A stretch of DNA of 64,000 nt from Streptomyces albogriseolus. Its GTDB lineage: Bacteria > Actinomycetota > Actinomycetes > Streptomycetales > Streptomycetaceae. This document shows, piece by piece, positions 37,067 through 45,837 of the stretch (within the stretch, counting starts at the first letter, position 1; every line of letters starts with the position of its first letter). The translations under genes and the position numbers were made by a program. The stretch spans positions 124,001 to 188,000 of the forward strand of contig BMVA01000002.1 of assembly GCA_014650475.1 (NCBI GenBank), written 5' to 3'. The notes beneath the pieces were generated by a model. It had not been told where the DNA came from and did no database searches. It saw only the letters and a program-made list of their open reading frames with translations.

Positions 37067-38259
37067 TTCAGGAAGTCCGGGACGTCCAGTTCCTCGGCCG
37101 CGCTGTCGTAGCTCCGGGACGGCGGGACGGGGGGCTGGACGGCCGGGATGTCGGCCACGGGCTCGGGCGCCGGGGCCGGCTCCGGGTCCTCCTTCGGCGT
37201 GACGCTGCCGAGCGAGCCGAAGGACGGGCGGCTCTCCGGGCGGCCCGCCGGGGCGGGCTCCTCGCGCTTGACCGAGGAGGAGCCGAGGACGTTGTCCCGC
37301 TTGGCGGGCGGCTGGCCGCCGTCGAAGCCGGCGGCGATGACGGTGACCCGCACCTCGTCGCCGAGGGCGTCGTCGATCACGGCGCCGAAGATGATGTTGG
37401 CCTCCGGGTGGGCGGCCTCGCTGACCAGCTGGGCGGCCTCGTTGATCTCGAACAGGCCGAGGTCGGAGCCGCCGGAGATGGAGAGCAGGACCCCGCGGGC
37501 GCCGTCGATGGACGCCTCCAGCAGCGGGGAGGAGATGGCCATCTCGGCCGCGGCCACCGCGCGGTCGTCGCCGCGGGCCGAGCCGATGCCCATGAGGGCC
37601 GAACCGGCCTCGGACATGACCGACTTGACATCGGCGAAGTCGAGGTTGATGAGGCCGGGGGTGGTGATGAGGTCGGTGATGCCCTGGACACCGGAGAGCA
37701 GGACCTGGTCGGCCGACTTGAAGGCGTCGAGAACCGACACCTGGCGGTCCGAGATGGACAGCAGCCGGTCGTTGGGGATCACGATGAGGGTGTCGACCTC
37801 TTCGCGGAGCTCCGCGATGCCGTCCTCGGCCTGGTTCGCGCGGCGCCGTCCCTCGAAGGTGAACGGGCGCGTGACCACGCCGATGGTGAGGGCCCCGAGG
37901 GAGCGGGCGATGTTGGCCACGACGGGCGCGCCGCCGGTGCCGGTGCCGCCGCCTTCACCGGCCGTCACGAAGACCATGTCGGCCCCCTTGAGGACCTCCT
38001 CGATCTCCTCGCGGTGGTCCTCGGCGGCCTTGCGGCCGACGGCCGGGTTCGCTCCGGCGCCGAGTCCGCGGGTGAGTTCACGGCCGACGTCGAGCTTGAC
38101 GTCGGCGTCGCTCATCAACAGCGCCTGCGCGTCGGTGTTGATGGCGATGAACTCGACGCCCTTGAGACCGACCTCGATCATCCGGTTGATGGCATTGACA
38201 CCACCGCCGCCGACACCGATGACTTTGATGACTGCGAGGTAGTTCTGCGGTGCTGCCAC
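37063..38259 (-). CDS. ftsZ: Cell division GTPase FtsZ
   Basis: FtsZ polymerises with GTP into the division ring; in Streptomyces it builds vegetative cross-walls and the sporulation ladders. The 398-residue product has the tubulin signature GGGTGTG (103-109) and the T7 synergy loop NLDFAD (205-210). A Pro/Glu-rich linker (about 320-385) leads to the conserved tail LDVPDFLK, which binds SepF and other partners. The start is GTG 38259 after GAGGCGAGAGG. It has its own promoter region of 289 bp. The gene order ftsQ-ftsZ without ftsA is normal for actinobacteria. Confidence 0.99.
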   Translation of the reverse strand: MAAPQNYLAVIKVIGVGGGGVNAINRMIEVGLKGVEFIAINTDAQALLMSDADVKLDVGRELTRGLGAGANPAVGRKAAEDHREEIEEVLKGADMVFVTAGEGGGTGTGGAPVVANIARSLGALTIGVVTRPFTFEGRRRANQAEDGIAELREEVDTLIVIPNDRLLSISDRQVSVLDAFKSADQVLLSGVQGITDLITTPGLINLDFADVKSVMSEAGSALMGIGSARGDDRAVAAAEMAISSPLLEASIDGARGVLLSISGGSDLGLFEINEAAQLVSEAAHPEANIIFGAVIDDALGDEVRVTVIAAGFDGGQPPAKRDNVLGSSSVKREEPAPAGRPESRPSFGSLGSVTPKEDPEPAPAPEPVADIPAVQPPVPPSRSYDSAAEELDVPDFLK

Positions 38260-38367
38260 GTCGAAGGCCTCTCGCCTCGAGTTACGTGTCGCCGGGGCGC
38301 CGGAGCAACTGCTGCCCCCGCGATCCGACGACTGATGCCGAATGGGACGGTCCGTAGCGCCGACCCG

Positions 38368-38392
38368 AACCCTAACGTTGAAGTTTAGGGTT
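38368..38392. repeat. Inverted repeat in the ftsZ promoter region
   Basis: AACCCTAA (38368-38375) and TTAGGGTT (38385-38392) are perfect 8-bp arms with a 9-bp spacer, in DNA less GC-rich than its surroundings. On the minus strand the arm contains TAGGGT, which matches a vegetative -10, so the repeat may be an operator over a promoter. Confidence 0.55.
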
Positions 38393-38428
38393 ACCAGTGT
38401 GTCTGTTCCCTGGAGTCTTCTGAACAGG

Positions 38429-38458
38429 ACACTAAGTCGACACGTGGCGCACGTTCAA
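38429..38458 (-). promoter_or_regulatory. Candidate ftsZ promoter
   Basis: On the minus strand TTGAAC (-35, 38453-38458) and TAGTGT (-10, 38429-38434) are separated by 18 bp, close to the vegetative consensus. Transcription would start near 38422, about 160 bp before the gene. One GACAC overlaps the -10 and another lies in the spacer. Confidence 0.6.
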
Positions 38459-38548
38459 CGAACACGCCGAACCTCCCGTTTTTCTTTTCACCCTATGTGA
38501 TCAGCCGTGTCGCTGCCCAACCAGGGTCCTGGCCTGCGCAGATGTGCG

Positions 38549-39343
38549 TCAACTCCCTGATGACGCCGGGGCGCTGGGAACGCTGACGTCGAAGTGCCGT
38601 GCGTCCGGCTCCGCTTTCATCAGCGCGGTGAGGGCACGCGCCTTCTGCGCCCCCTTCTCACTGCTGCCCCAGTCGACGGTACGGCCGTCCGTGAGTTCCA
38701 GCGAGACGGCGTCGTAGGAACGGACCTTGACGCTGCGCGTCTTCGAAGCGAGGGACTCGGGGACGGCGCCGGCCACGCGTACCGCCTCCCGCACCAGACG
38801 GTCCTCGCCGAAACGCCGGAGGCTGGCCGCCGCGGAACCGGAACGAGAGAGATCCATCTTCAGCTCGGGTACCCCCTCGGGGGCCTTCGACACGGTCGCG
38901 AAACGGACGCCGTCGTCGTCCACTTCGACGAACTCGCCGCCCTGGTGGACGAGGAGGACGGGGGTGCGTTCGGTGACCCGGAGCTTGATCTCGTCGGGCC
39001 AGGCGCGGACCACCTCGACGGTGTCGATGCGGGGCAGCGTCTTGGCGGCGCGCCTCTCGATGGCCCCGGTGTCGACCGAGACGAGCTGCTCCCCGAGCGG
39101 CACGTCGGCCGCCTTCCGGACCTGGTCCGGTGTCAGGACGTCCGTCCCGGACACCGAGACCCGCTCGACGCGGACCAGGTCGGAGCCGTACAGCAGCCAG
39201 AAGGCGCCGCTGCCGAGGAACAGCAGGGCGACCGTCGATGTGATGATCAGACGAAGACGTCGTCGCCGTACGGCTCGTACGGGCGGCGGGCCGGACGACT
39301 CCCGCTTGCGTTCACCGCGCTCGGCGGTCGTCGATCCGGCCAC
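38549..39343 (-). CDS. ftsQ: Cell division protein FtsQ
   Basis: FtsQ bridges FtsL/DivIC to the late divisome. The 264-residue product has a basic cytosolic N-terminus (1-30), one membrane helix (about 31-52), a POTRA domain (VRVERVSVSGTDVLTPDQV onward, about 57-125) and the beta domain of FtsQ. The short C-terminal tail is Ser/Ala/Pro-rich. It starts 25 bp after murG and is part of the dcw transcript, although the large gap to ftsZ contains a separate promoter. Confidence 0.96.
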   Translation of the reverse strand: MAGSTTAERGERKRESSGPPPVRAVRRRRLRLIITSTVALLFLGSGAFWLLYGSDLVRVERVSVSGTDVLTPDQVRKAADVPLGEQLVSVDTGAIERRAAKTLPRIDTVEVVRAWPDEIKLRVTERTPVLLVHQGGEFVEVDDDGVRFATVSKAPEGVPELKMDLSRSGSAAASLRRFGEDRLVREAVRVAGAVPESLASKTRSVKVRSYDAVSLELTDGRTVDWGSSEKGAQKARALTALMKAEPDARHFDVSVPSAPASSGS

Positions 39344-39368
39344 GCTCCCTGCCTTCCGTCACATGCCT

Positions 39369-40463
39369 CTACCTGTGGGCACGGGCGGCGACCGCCTCGT
39401 ACACCATGCCGACGAGCAGCTCGTCGGCGTCCCGGCGGCCGAACTCGCTCGCGGCGCGGGACATCTCGTACAGCCGGTGCGGGTCGGCGAGCACGGGCAG
39501 CACGTTCTGCTGGATCCACTCCGGCGTCAGCTCCGCGTCGTCGACCAGCATTCCGCCGCCCGCCTTCACCACCGGCTGGGCGTTGAGCCGCTGTTCGCCG
39601 TTGCCGATGGGCAGCGGGACGTAGGCGGCCGGGAGTCCGACGGCGGAGAGCTCGGCGACGGTCATCGCGCCCGCGCGGCAGAGCATCATGTCCGCCGCCG
39701 CGTACGCGAGGTCCATCCGGTCCAGGTAACTTACCGGGATGTACGGGGGCATGCCCGGCATCTGCTGCACCTGCGGCAGTTCGTTCTTCGGGCCGACCGC
39801 GTGCAGGATCTGGATGCCCGCCTGCTGGAGCCACGGGGCGACCTGCTGGACGACCTCGTTGAGCCGGCGGGCGCCCTGCGAGCCACCGGAGACCAGCAGC
39901 GTCGGCAGGTTGGGGTCGAGCCCGAACGCGGCGCGCGCCTCGGGGCGCACGGCGGCCCGGTCGAGGGTGGCGATGGTGTGCCGCAGCGGGATGCCGATGT
40001 AGCGCGCGTTGCGCAGCTTGCTGTCCGGGGTGGCGACGGCGACCTGGGCGGCGTACCGGGACCCGATCTTGTTGGCCAGGCCGGGGCGGGCGTTGGCCTC
40101 GTGGATGACGATCGGCACGCCGAGGCGCTTGGCCGCGAGGTAGCCGGGCAGCGCGACGTAACCGCCGAAGCCGACCACGACGTCGGCCCGGGTGCGCTCC
40201 AGGATCTGCTCGGTCGCCTTGATGGTGCCGCGGAGCCGGCCCGGGACGGTGATCAGCTCGGGGGTCGGCTTGCGTGGCAGCGGGACGGCGGGGATCAGCG
40301 CCAGTTCGTACCCGCGCTCGGGTACGAGACGGGTCTCCAGGCCGCGCTCCGTGCCCAGGGCCGTGATGCCCACGGACGGATCCTGCCTGCGCAGCGCGTC
40401 CGCGAGGGCGAGCGCGGGCTCGATGTGGCCCGCGGTTCCTCCGCCGGCGAGTACGACATGCAC
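39369..40463 (-). CDS. murG: UDP-GlcNAc transferase MurG
   Basis: MurG adds GlcNAc to lipid I to form lipid II on the inner face of the membrane. The 364-residue product is a GT-B enzyme with the loop [16 protein letters not shown] at 7-22, the second G-loop [12 protein letters not shown], and the UDP-binding segment [15 protein letters not shown]. Length is normal. The ATG 40463 start lies 6 bp after the ftsW stop, suggesting coupling. Confidence 0.97.
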   Translation of the reverse strand: MHVVLAGGGTAGHIEPALALADALRRQDPSVGITALGTERGLETRLVPERGYELALIPAVPLPRKPTPELITVPGRLRGTIKATEQILERTRADVVVGFGGYVALPGYLAAKRLGVPIVIHEANARPGLANKIGSRYAAQVAVATPDSKLRNARYIGIPLRHTIATLDRAAVRPEARAAFGLDPNLPTLLVSGGSQGARRLNEVVQQVAPWLQQAGIQILHAVGPKNELPQVQQMPGMPPYIPVSYLDRMDLAYAAADMMLCRAGAMTVAELSAVGLPAAYVPLPIGNGEQRLNAQPVVKAGGGMLVDDAELTPEWIQQNVLPVLADPHRLYEMSRAASEFGRRDADELLVGMVYEAVAARAHR

Positions 40464-40469
40464 CGAAAT

Positions 40470-41822
40470 TCACCGCTCTCCGGACGAACGCGCCCCCGGG
40501 GCACGCCGTCGCATCGTGTTCCATCTCCGGGGCCGCTGAGAACCCCCGATCCGCTTTCTACCAAAGCGGGGTTGCCGCATCGCAAGCGCCATCCGCGCAG
40601 CGGGGTCCTCACGCGCGAAGGCGATGAGCAGCCCGATGGCGAACATGGTCGGCAGCAGGGCGGACCCGCCGTAGGAGAACAGCGGGAGCGGGACTCCGGC
40701 GATCGGCAGCAGACCGAGCACCGCACCGATGTTGATCACGGCCTGCGCCGTGATCCAGGTGGTCACGCCTCCCGCGGCATACCTGACGAAGGGGTCCTCC
40801 GTGCGTCCGGCCACGCGGATACCCGCATAGCCTAGAGCGGCGAACAGGGCGAGCACCGACAGCGTCCCCGCCAGGCCCAGTTCCTCACCGGTGACGGCGA
40901 AGATGAAGTCCGTGTGCGCTTCGGGCAGTTCACCCCATTTCTCCAGACTCGCCCCGAGTCCGGAACCGAAGATCCCGCCGGAGGCCAGGGCGTAGATGCC
41001 GTGCACGGCCTGCCAGCAGTCGACCGGGCCGGTCTGCGGCTCGGTGGCGCCGAGACAGGCGAGCCGGGCCATGCGGTTCTCGCTGGTGCGGATGAGGATC
41101 GCGCCGAGCAGCGCGGCGACCGCCACCACCCCGGCGAACAGCCGGGTCGGGGCGCCCGCCAGCCACAGCAGGCCGAAGAGGATCGCGGTGAGGATGATGG
41201 CGGTGCCCATGTCGCCGCCGAGCATGATCAGCCCGAGCAGCATGAACGCGGCCGGCACCAGCGGCACCAGCATGTGCTTCCACTGGGTCAGCAGCCGCTT
41301 GTCCTGTTTGCGGGCGAGCAGGTCGGCGCCCCACAGCACCAGCGCCAGCTTGCCGAACTCGCTGGGCTGGAGCTGGAAACTGCCGCCGAGCGCGAGCCAG
41401 TTCTGGTTGCCGTTGACCGCGACTCCTATCCCCGGCACCTGCACCAGGGCCATCAGGAAGACGGCCCCCGCGAGGATGGGGTAGGCGAGCGCCCGGTGCA
41501 GCTTCACCGGCATCCGGGACGCCACCAGCAGCAGCACGGCGCCGATCACGGCGGCCAGCAGTTGCTTGCGGAAGAAGTACGACCCCGGCAGCGACATCTG
41601 CAGCGCCGTGATCTGGGACGCCGAGTAGACCATCACCAGCCCCAGCACGGTGATCAGCAGACTGCCGCCGAGGATGACGTAGTACGCGGTCAGCGGCCGG
41701 TCCCAGGCCCTGCGCGCCCGGGGCACCAGGGTGCGCAAAGGGTTCTCGCGCGGGGGGCGGGGCGCGACGGGGGGCCGGGCGGCCCGCTGGACGGGCGGCC
41801 GGCCGGTACGGCTACTGGACAT
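40470..41822 (-). CDS. ftsW: Septal peptidoglycan polymerase FtsW
   Basis: FtsW is the SEDS-family glycosyltransferase of the septum and works with FtsI. The 450-residue product has about ten membrane helices with the SEDS blocks VMVYSAS after the first helix, NGNQNWLALG, QPSEFGKLALVLW and the C-terminal GGVTTWITAQAVINIG-VLGLLPIAGVPLPLFSYGGSAL. Hydrophilic basic ends (1-45 and about 420-450) lie in the cytosol. ATG 41822 is preferred because GGAGG sits 5-6 bp before it; GTG 41825 directly precedes it. The gap to murD is 86 bp with no hairpin of note. Confidence 0.97.
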   Translation of the reverse strand: MSSSRTGRPPVQRAARPPVAPRPPRENPLRTLVPRARRAWDRPLTAYYVILGGSLLITVLGLVMVYSASQITALQMSLPGSYFFRKQLLAAVIGAVLLLVASRMPVKLHRALAYPILAGAVFLMALVQVPGIGVAVNGNQNWLALGGSFQLQPSEFGKLALVLWGADLLARKQDKRLLTQWKHMLVPLVPAAFMLLGLIMLGGDMGTAIILTAILFGLLWLAGAPTRLFAGVVAVAALLGAILIRTSENRMARLACLGATEPQTGPVDCWQAVHGIYALASGGIFGSGLGASLEKWGELPEAHTDFIFAVTGEELGLAGTLSVLALFAALGYAGIRVAGRTEDPFVRYAAGGVTTWITAQAVINIGAVLGLLPIAGVPLPLFSYGGSALLPTMFAIGLLIAFAREDPAARMALAMRQPRFGRKRIGGSQRPRRWNTMRRRAPGARSSGER

Positions 41823-41908
41823 CACGACCTCCGCGGTGCGCCGGCCAACAGGTCTCGGACGGTTTCACGCGTCCCTCCCAAGGTCGCCCGGCGCCGGGGC
41901 GGCCGGGG

Positions 41909-43351
41909 TCAGGCGCCGAGCTCGCGCACCGCCTGTGCGAACGCGTCACCGCGCTTGTTGTAGTTGGCGAACATGTCCATCGAGGCGCAGGCCGGGGCCA
42001 GCAGCACCGTGTCACCGGGGCGTGCCAGCCGCCGCGCCTCCTGGACGGCCTGGAGCATCGCCCCAGTGTCGGTCCGCTCGAGGTCGACCACGGGGACTTC
42101 CGGGGCGTGTCGCGCGAGGGCTTCACGGATCAGGGCGCGGTCCCGGCCGATCAGCACGGCGCCGCGCAGCCGCTGCGCCGCCCCGGCGACGAGTTCGTCG
42201 AAGGTGGCACCCTTGGCGAGTCCGCCGGCGATCCACACGACGGAGTCGTACGCCGCCAACGAGGCCTGGGCGGCATGCGTGTTGGTGGCCTTGGAGTCGT
42301 CGACGTACGCCACGCCGTCCACGTCCGCCACGTGCGCGATGCGGTGGGCGTCCGGGGTGAAGTTCCGCAGCCCTTCCCGCACGGCGCTCGCGGGCACCCC
42401 GTAGGCACGCGCGAGGGCCGCCGCGGCAAGGGCGTTGGCGATGTTGTGCGGGGCGGCCGGCTTCACGTCGGCGACCTCGGCGAGCTCCTGGGCGTTCTTC
42501 TGCCGGTTCTCCACGAAGGCGCGGTCGACCAGGAGGCCCTCGACGACGCCGAGTTGGGAGGGGCCGGGGGTGCCGAGGGTGAAGCCGACGGCGCGGCAGC
42601 CCTCCTCGACGTCGGCCTCGCGGACGAGGTCCTCGGTGGCCTTGTCGGCGGTGTTGTAGACGCAGGCGACGCGGTTGCCCTCGTAGATGCGGCCCTTGTC
42701 CTTCGCGTACGCCTCCATGGAGCCGTGCCAGTCGAGGTGGTCGGGCGCCAGGTTGAGGACGGCGGCGGAGTGGGCGCGCAGCGAGGGCGCCCAGTGGAGC
42801 TGGTAGCTGGACAGCTCCACGGCGAGCACGTCGTACTCCTCGTCACCGAGGACCGCGTCGAGGAGGGAGACGCCGATGTTGCCGACGGCGGCGGTGCGCA
42901 GGCCGGCCGCCTCCAGGATGGAGGCGAGCATCTGCACGGTGGTGGTCTTGCCGTTGGTGCCGGTGACCGCGAGCCAGTCCGCCGCCCCGGGCTTCCTGAG
43001 CCGCCAGGCGAGTTCGACGTCGCCCCACACCGGCACCCCGGCCGCGTCCGCCGCCGCGAACAGCGGGTGGTCCGGCCTCCAGCCGGGGGCGGTGACGATC
43101 AGCTCGGTGCCTTCGGGCAGGCCCGCGGCGGAGCCGCTGTCAGGTGCCGTGCCGTCCCCGAGGCGGACGGTGACGCCGAGCGCCTCCAGTTCCGCGGCCT
43201 GTTCGCGGGCCCGGGCGTCGTCGCCGTCGTTGACGACGGTGACCTTCGCGCCGAGTCCGTGGAGCGCCTTGGCCGCCGGGACGCCGGAGACGCCGAGTCC
43301 CGCGACGGTGACGTGCTTGCCCTGCCAGTCGGTCACTTGTCCGCTGCCCAT
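41909..43351 (-). CDS. murD: UDP-MurNAc-L-alanine:D-glutamate ligase MurD
   Basis: MurD adds D-Glu to the stem peptide using ATP. The 480-residue product has an N-terminal Rossmann domain (VTVAGLGVSGVPAAKAL), the P-loop GTNGKTTT (131-138), NLAPDHLDWHG and the C-terminal domain with YVDDSKATNTHAA. Two starts are possible: ATG 43351, which overlaps mraY by 19 bp, and GTG 43336, which overlaps its stop by 4 bp. Neither has a strong ribosome site; I keep ATG. Length and motifs are normal. Confidence 0.97.
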   Translation of the reverse strand: MGSGQVTDWQGKHVTVAGLGVSGVPAAKALHGLGAKVTVVNDGDDARAREQAAELEALGVTVRLGDGTAPDSGSAAGLPEGTELIVTAPGWRPDHPLFAAADAAGVPVWGDVELAWRLRKPGAADWLAVTGTNGKTTTVQMLASILEAAGLRTAAVGNIGVSLLDAVLGDEEYDVLAVELSSYQLHWAPSLRAHSAAVLNLAPDHLDWHGSMEAYAKDKGRIYEGNRVACVYNTADKATEDLVREADVEEGCRAVGFTLGTPGPSQLGVVEGLLVDRAFVENRQKNAQELAEVADVKPAAPHNIANALAAAALARAYGVPASAVREGLRNFTPDAHRIAHVADVDGVAYVDDSKATNTHAAQASLAAYDSVVWIAGGLAKGATFDELVAGAAQRLRGAVLIGRDRALIREALARHAPEVPVVDLERTDTGAMLQAVQEARRLARPGDTVLLAPACASMDMFANYNKRGDAFAQAVRELGA

Positions 43352-44406
43352 CCCGCGTAGAAGAGGCCGAGTCCGACGATCACACAGATGCCCTGGATGA
43401 TCCAGAAGCGGACCACCACAAGGACCTCGGACCAGCCTTTGAGTTCGAAGTGGTGCTGGAGCGGCGCCATCCGGAAGACCCGCTTACCGGTGAGCCGGAA
43501 CGAGCCGACCTGGATGACCACCGACATGGTGATGAGGACGAACAGGCCGCCGAGGATGGCGAGCAGCAGCTCGGTGCGGGAGCAGATCGCGAGACCCGCG
43601 AGCACACCGCCGAGCGCCAGCGAACCGGTGTCGCCCATGAAGATCTTGGCCGGGGAGGTGTTCCACCACAGGAAGCCCAGGCAGGAACCCATCAGCGCGG
43701 AGGCCACCACGGCGAGGTCCAGCGGGTCGCGCACCTCGTAGCAGGCGCCCGGGTTGGTCAGCGTCTCGCCGTTGGCGCAGGACTCCTGGAACTGCCAGAC
43801 GCCGATGAAGGTGTAGGCGCCGAAGACGAGCACGGAGGCGCCGGTGGCCAGACCGTCCAGGCCGTCGGTGAGGTTCACGCCGTTCGACATCGCGAGGATC
43901 ATGAACAGCGCCCAGATCACGAACAGCACCGGGCCGATGGTCCAGCCGAAGTCCGTGATGAACGACAGCTTCGTGGAGGCGGGGGTCTGCCCGCGGGAGT
44001 CCGCGAACTGCAGGGACAGCACCGCGAAGGCGACACCGACGATCAGCTGGCCGGCCATCTTCGCCTTGGCCCGCAGACCCAGCGAACGCCGCTTGACGAT
44101 CTTGATGTAGTCGTCGAGGAAGCCGACCAGGCCCATGCCGACCATCAGGCCCAGCACCAGCACGCCGGAGTACCGCGGCGACTCGCCGCTGATCACCTTG
44201 GAGAGGAAGTAGGCGGCGACCGTCGACAGGATGAAGGCGATGCCGCCCATCGTCGGCGTACCGCGCTTGCTGGCGTGCTCGCGCGGGCCGTCGTCGCGGA
44301 TGTACTGCCCGTATCCCTTGCGGGCGAGCAGCTTGATCAGCAGCGGCGTGCCGATCAGGGTCAGGAAGAGGCCAATGACTCCTGCGAACAGGACCTGATT
44401 CATCAT
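43333..44406 (-). CDS. mraY: Phospho-MurNAc-pentapeptide transferase MraY
   Basis: MraY moves phospho-MurNAc-pentapeptide from UDP to undecaprenyl phosphate to form lipid I. The 357-residue product has ten membrane helices. The catalytic Asp pair is in VGFLDDYIK, followed by NLTDGLDGLA and the FMGDTGSLALGG loop; HHFELKGW near the end is also conserved. A tunicamycin/muraymycin-type binding pocket is expected but not shown. It starts at ATGATG overlapping the murF stop. Confidence 0.97.
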   Translation of the reverse strand: MMNQVLFAGVIGLFLTLIGTPLLIKLLARKGYGQYIRDDGPREHASKRGTPTMGGIAFILSTVAAYFLSKVISGESPRYSGVLVLGLMVGMGLVGFLDDYIKIVKRRSLGLRAKAKMAGQLIVGVAFAVLSLQFADSRGQTPASTKLSFITDFGWTIGPVLFVIWALFMILAMSNGVNLTDGLDGLATGASVLVFGAYTFIGVWQFQESCANGETLTNPGACYEVRDPLDLAVVASALMGSCLGFLWWNTSPAKIFMGDTGSLALGGVLAGLAICSRTELLLAILGGLFVLITMSVVIQVGSFRLTGKRVFRMAPLQHHFELKGWSEVLVVVRFWIIQGICVIVGLGLFYAGWAADK

Positions 44407-45833
44407 CGGGCGGCGACCTCACCCTCGGCACCGGTCTCGAGCAGCGCCTGCGCCACGCTCTCGAGCCCGACCGAACGGGACGCCTTCACGAGTACGACAT
44501 CCCCCGGGCGCAATTCGCTGCGCAACAGGTCGACCGCCGCCTGTGCGTCGGACACGTGCACCGACTCCTCACCCCACGAACCCTCGTTATATGCGCCCAG
44601 TTGCAGCCAGGCGGCTTCCCTGCCCCCGACCGCGACGAGCTTGCTGACGTTGAGCCGGACGGCGAGCCGTCCGACCGCGTCGTGCTCGGCGAGCGCCTCG
44701 TCCCCGAGCTCGGCCATCTTGCCGAGCACCGCCCACGTGCGTCCCCCTTTCGCCCGTGAGGCTTCGCCCATCGCCGCCAGCGCACGCAGCGCGGCCTTCA
44801 TGGACTCGGGGTTCGCGTTGTAGGCGTCGTTGACGACCGTCACGCCGTCCGGTCGCTCGGTGACCTCCATGCGCCAGCGGGAGAGGGAGCCCGCCTCGGA
44901 GAGCGCGCGGGCGATCTCGTCTGCGGACATGCCCAACTCGTGGGCGACGGCGGCCGCGGCGAGCGCGTTCGACACGTGATGCTCACCGTACAGGCGCATG
45001 GTCACATCGCTTGCACCGGAGGGTGTGTGAAGCCTGAAGGAGGGCTGTCCGCTGTCCGTGAGTCGCACGTTCTCGGCGGAGACGTCCGCTTCGCCGGACT
45101 CTCCGAAAAGGATCACCTTCGCCTTCGTACGGGAGGCCATGGCGCGGACGTAGGGGTCGTCCGCGTTGAGGACCGCGACACCGCCCTCCTCGGCCGGGGG
45201 GAGGGACTCCACGAGCTCGCCCTTGGCCTGGGCGATCTGCTCGCGGCCGCCGAACTCGCCGATGTGGGCGGAGCCGACGTTCAGCACCAGACCGATCCTC
45301 GGCGGCGTCAGCCCGGTGAGGTAGCGGATGTGGCCGATGCCGCGCGCACCCATCTCCAGCACGAGGAACTTCGTCTCCTCGGTGGCGGTGAGCGCGGTCA
45401 GCGGCAGCCCGATCTCGTTGTTGAGGGAGCCGGGGGTGAAGACGGTCGGCGCCTTGCTCCGCAGCACCTGGGCGATCAGGTCCTTGGTGCTGGTCTTGCC
45501 GGCCGACCCGGTGAGGGCGACGAGGGTGGCGCCGAGCCGGGCGACGACGTGCCGGGCGAGGGCGCCGAGGGCGGCCTGGACGTCCTCCACGACGATCGCG
45601 GGCACCCCGACCGGCCGGGAGGCGAGCACGGCGACCGCGCCCGCCTCGACGACCTGGGCCGCGAAATCGTGGCCGTCCACGCGCTCGCCGACGAAGGCGA
45701 CGAAGAGGCTGCCCGGACCCGCCTCCCGTGAGTCCCGGACCACCTCGCCGGTGACCAGGACGGAGGGGTCCGGTATGTCGTGCGTCTGCCCGCCGACGAC
45801 TTCTGCGATCTCGGCGAGGGAGAGGGCGATCAC
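44403..45833 (-). CDS. murF: UDP-MurNAc-tripeptide:D-Ala-D-Ala ligase MurF
   Basis: MurF adds the D-Ala-D-Ala dipeptide, finishing the UDP-MurNAc-pentapeptide. With GTG 45833 the product is 476 residues: N-terminal UDP-binding domain with DSREAGPGSLFVAF, P-loop TGSAGKTST (108-116), then VLNADDP and NDAYNANPES. The frame is open further upstream into murE, but the start is placed where homology begins, 5 bp after murE, before ALSLAEIAEVVGG. The upstream-most part of the frame overlaps murE and is rejected. Confidence 0.97.
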   Translation of the reverse strand: MIALSLAEIAEVVGGQTHDIPDPSVLVTGEVVRDSREAGPGSLFVAFVGERVDGHDFAAQVVEAGAVAVLASRPVGVPAIVVEDVQAALGALARHVVARLGATLVALTGSAGKTSTKDLIAQVLRSKAPTVFTPGSLNNEIGLPLTALTATEETKFLVLEMGARGIGHIRYLTGLTPPRIGLVLNVGSAHIGEFGGREQIAQAKGELVESLPPAEEGGVAVLNADDPYVRAMASRTKAKVILFGESGEADVSAENVRLTDSGQPSFRLHTPSGASDVTMRLYGEHHVSNALAAAAVAHELGMSADEIARALSEAGSLSRWRMEVTERPDGVTVVNDAYNANPESMKAALRALAAMGEASRAKGGRTWAVLGKMAELGDEALAEHDAVGRLAVRLNVSKLVAVGGREAAWLQLGAYNEGSWGEESVHVSDAQAAVDLLRSELRPGDVVLVKASRSVGLESVAQALLETGAEGEVAAR

Positions 45834-45837
45834 AAGT

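Larger units (their letters stand above)
38286..38511 (-). promoter_or_regulatory. ftsZ upstream control region with five GACAC motifs
   Basis: GACAC, the core recognised by the sporulation regulator WhiA, occurs five times on either strand: 38286-38290, 38399-38403, 38428-38432, 38439-38443 and 38507-38511. Chance alone would give about half of one per 289 bp in both strands, more in GC-rich DNA. A second -10-like TAGGGT (minus strand, 38490-38495) has a TTGGGC 19 bp upstream and may be another start. Confidence 0.6.

Noticed and set aside
38368-38392. Telomere-like CCCTAA/TTAGGG sequence
   Set aside because: It is one inverted repeat in a promoter region, not a tandem array, and Streptomyces telomeres have a different structure.
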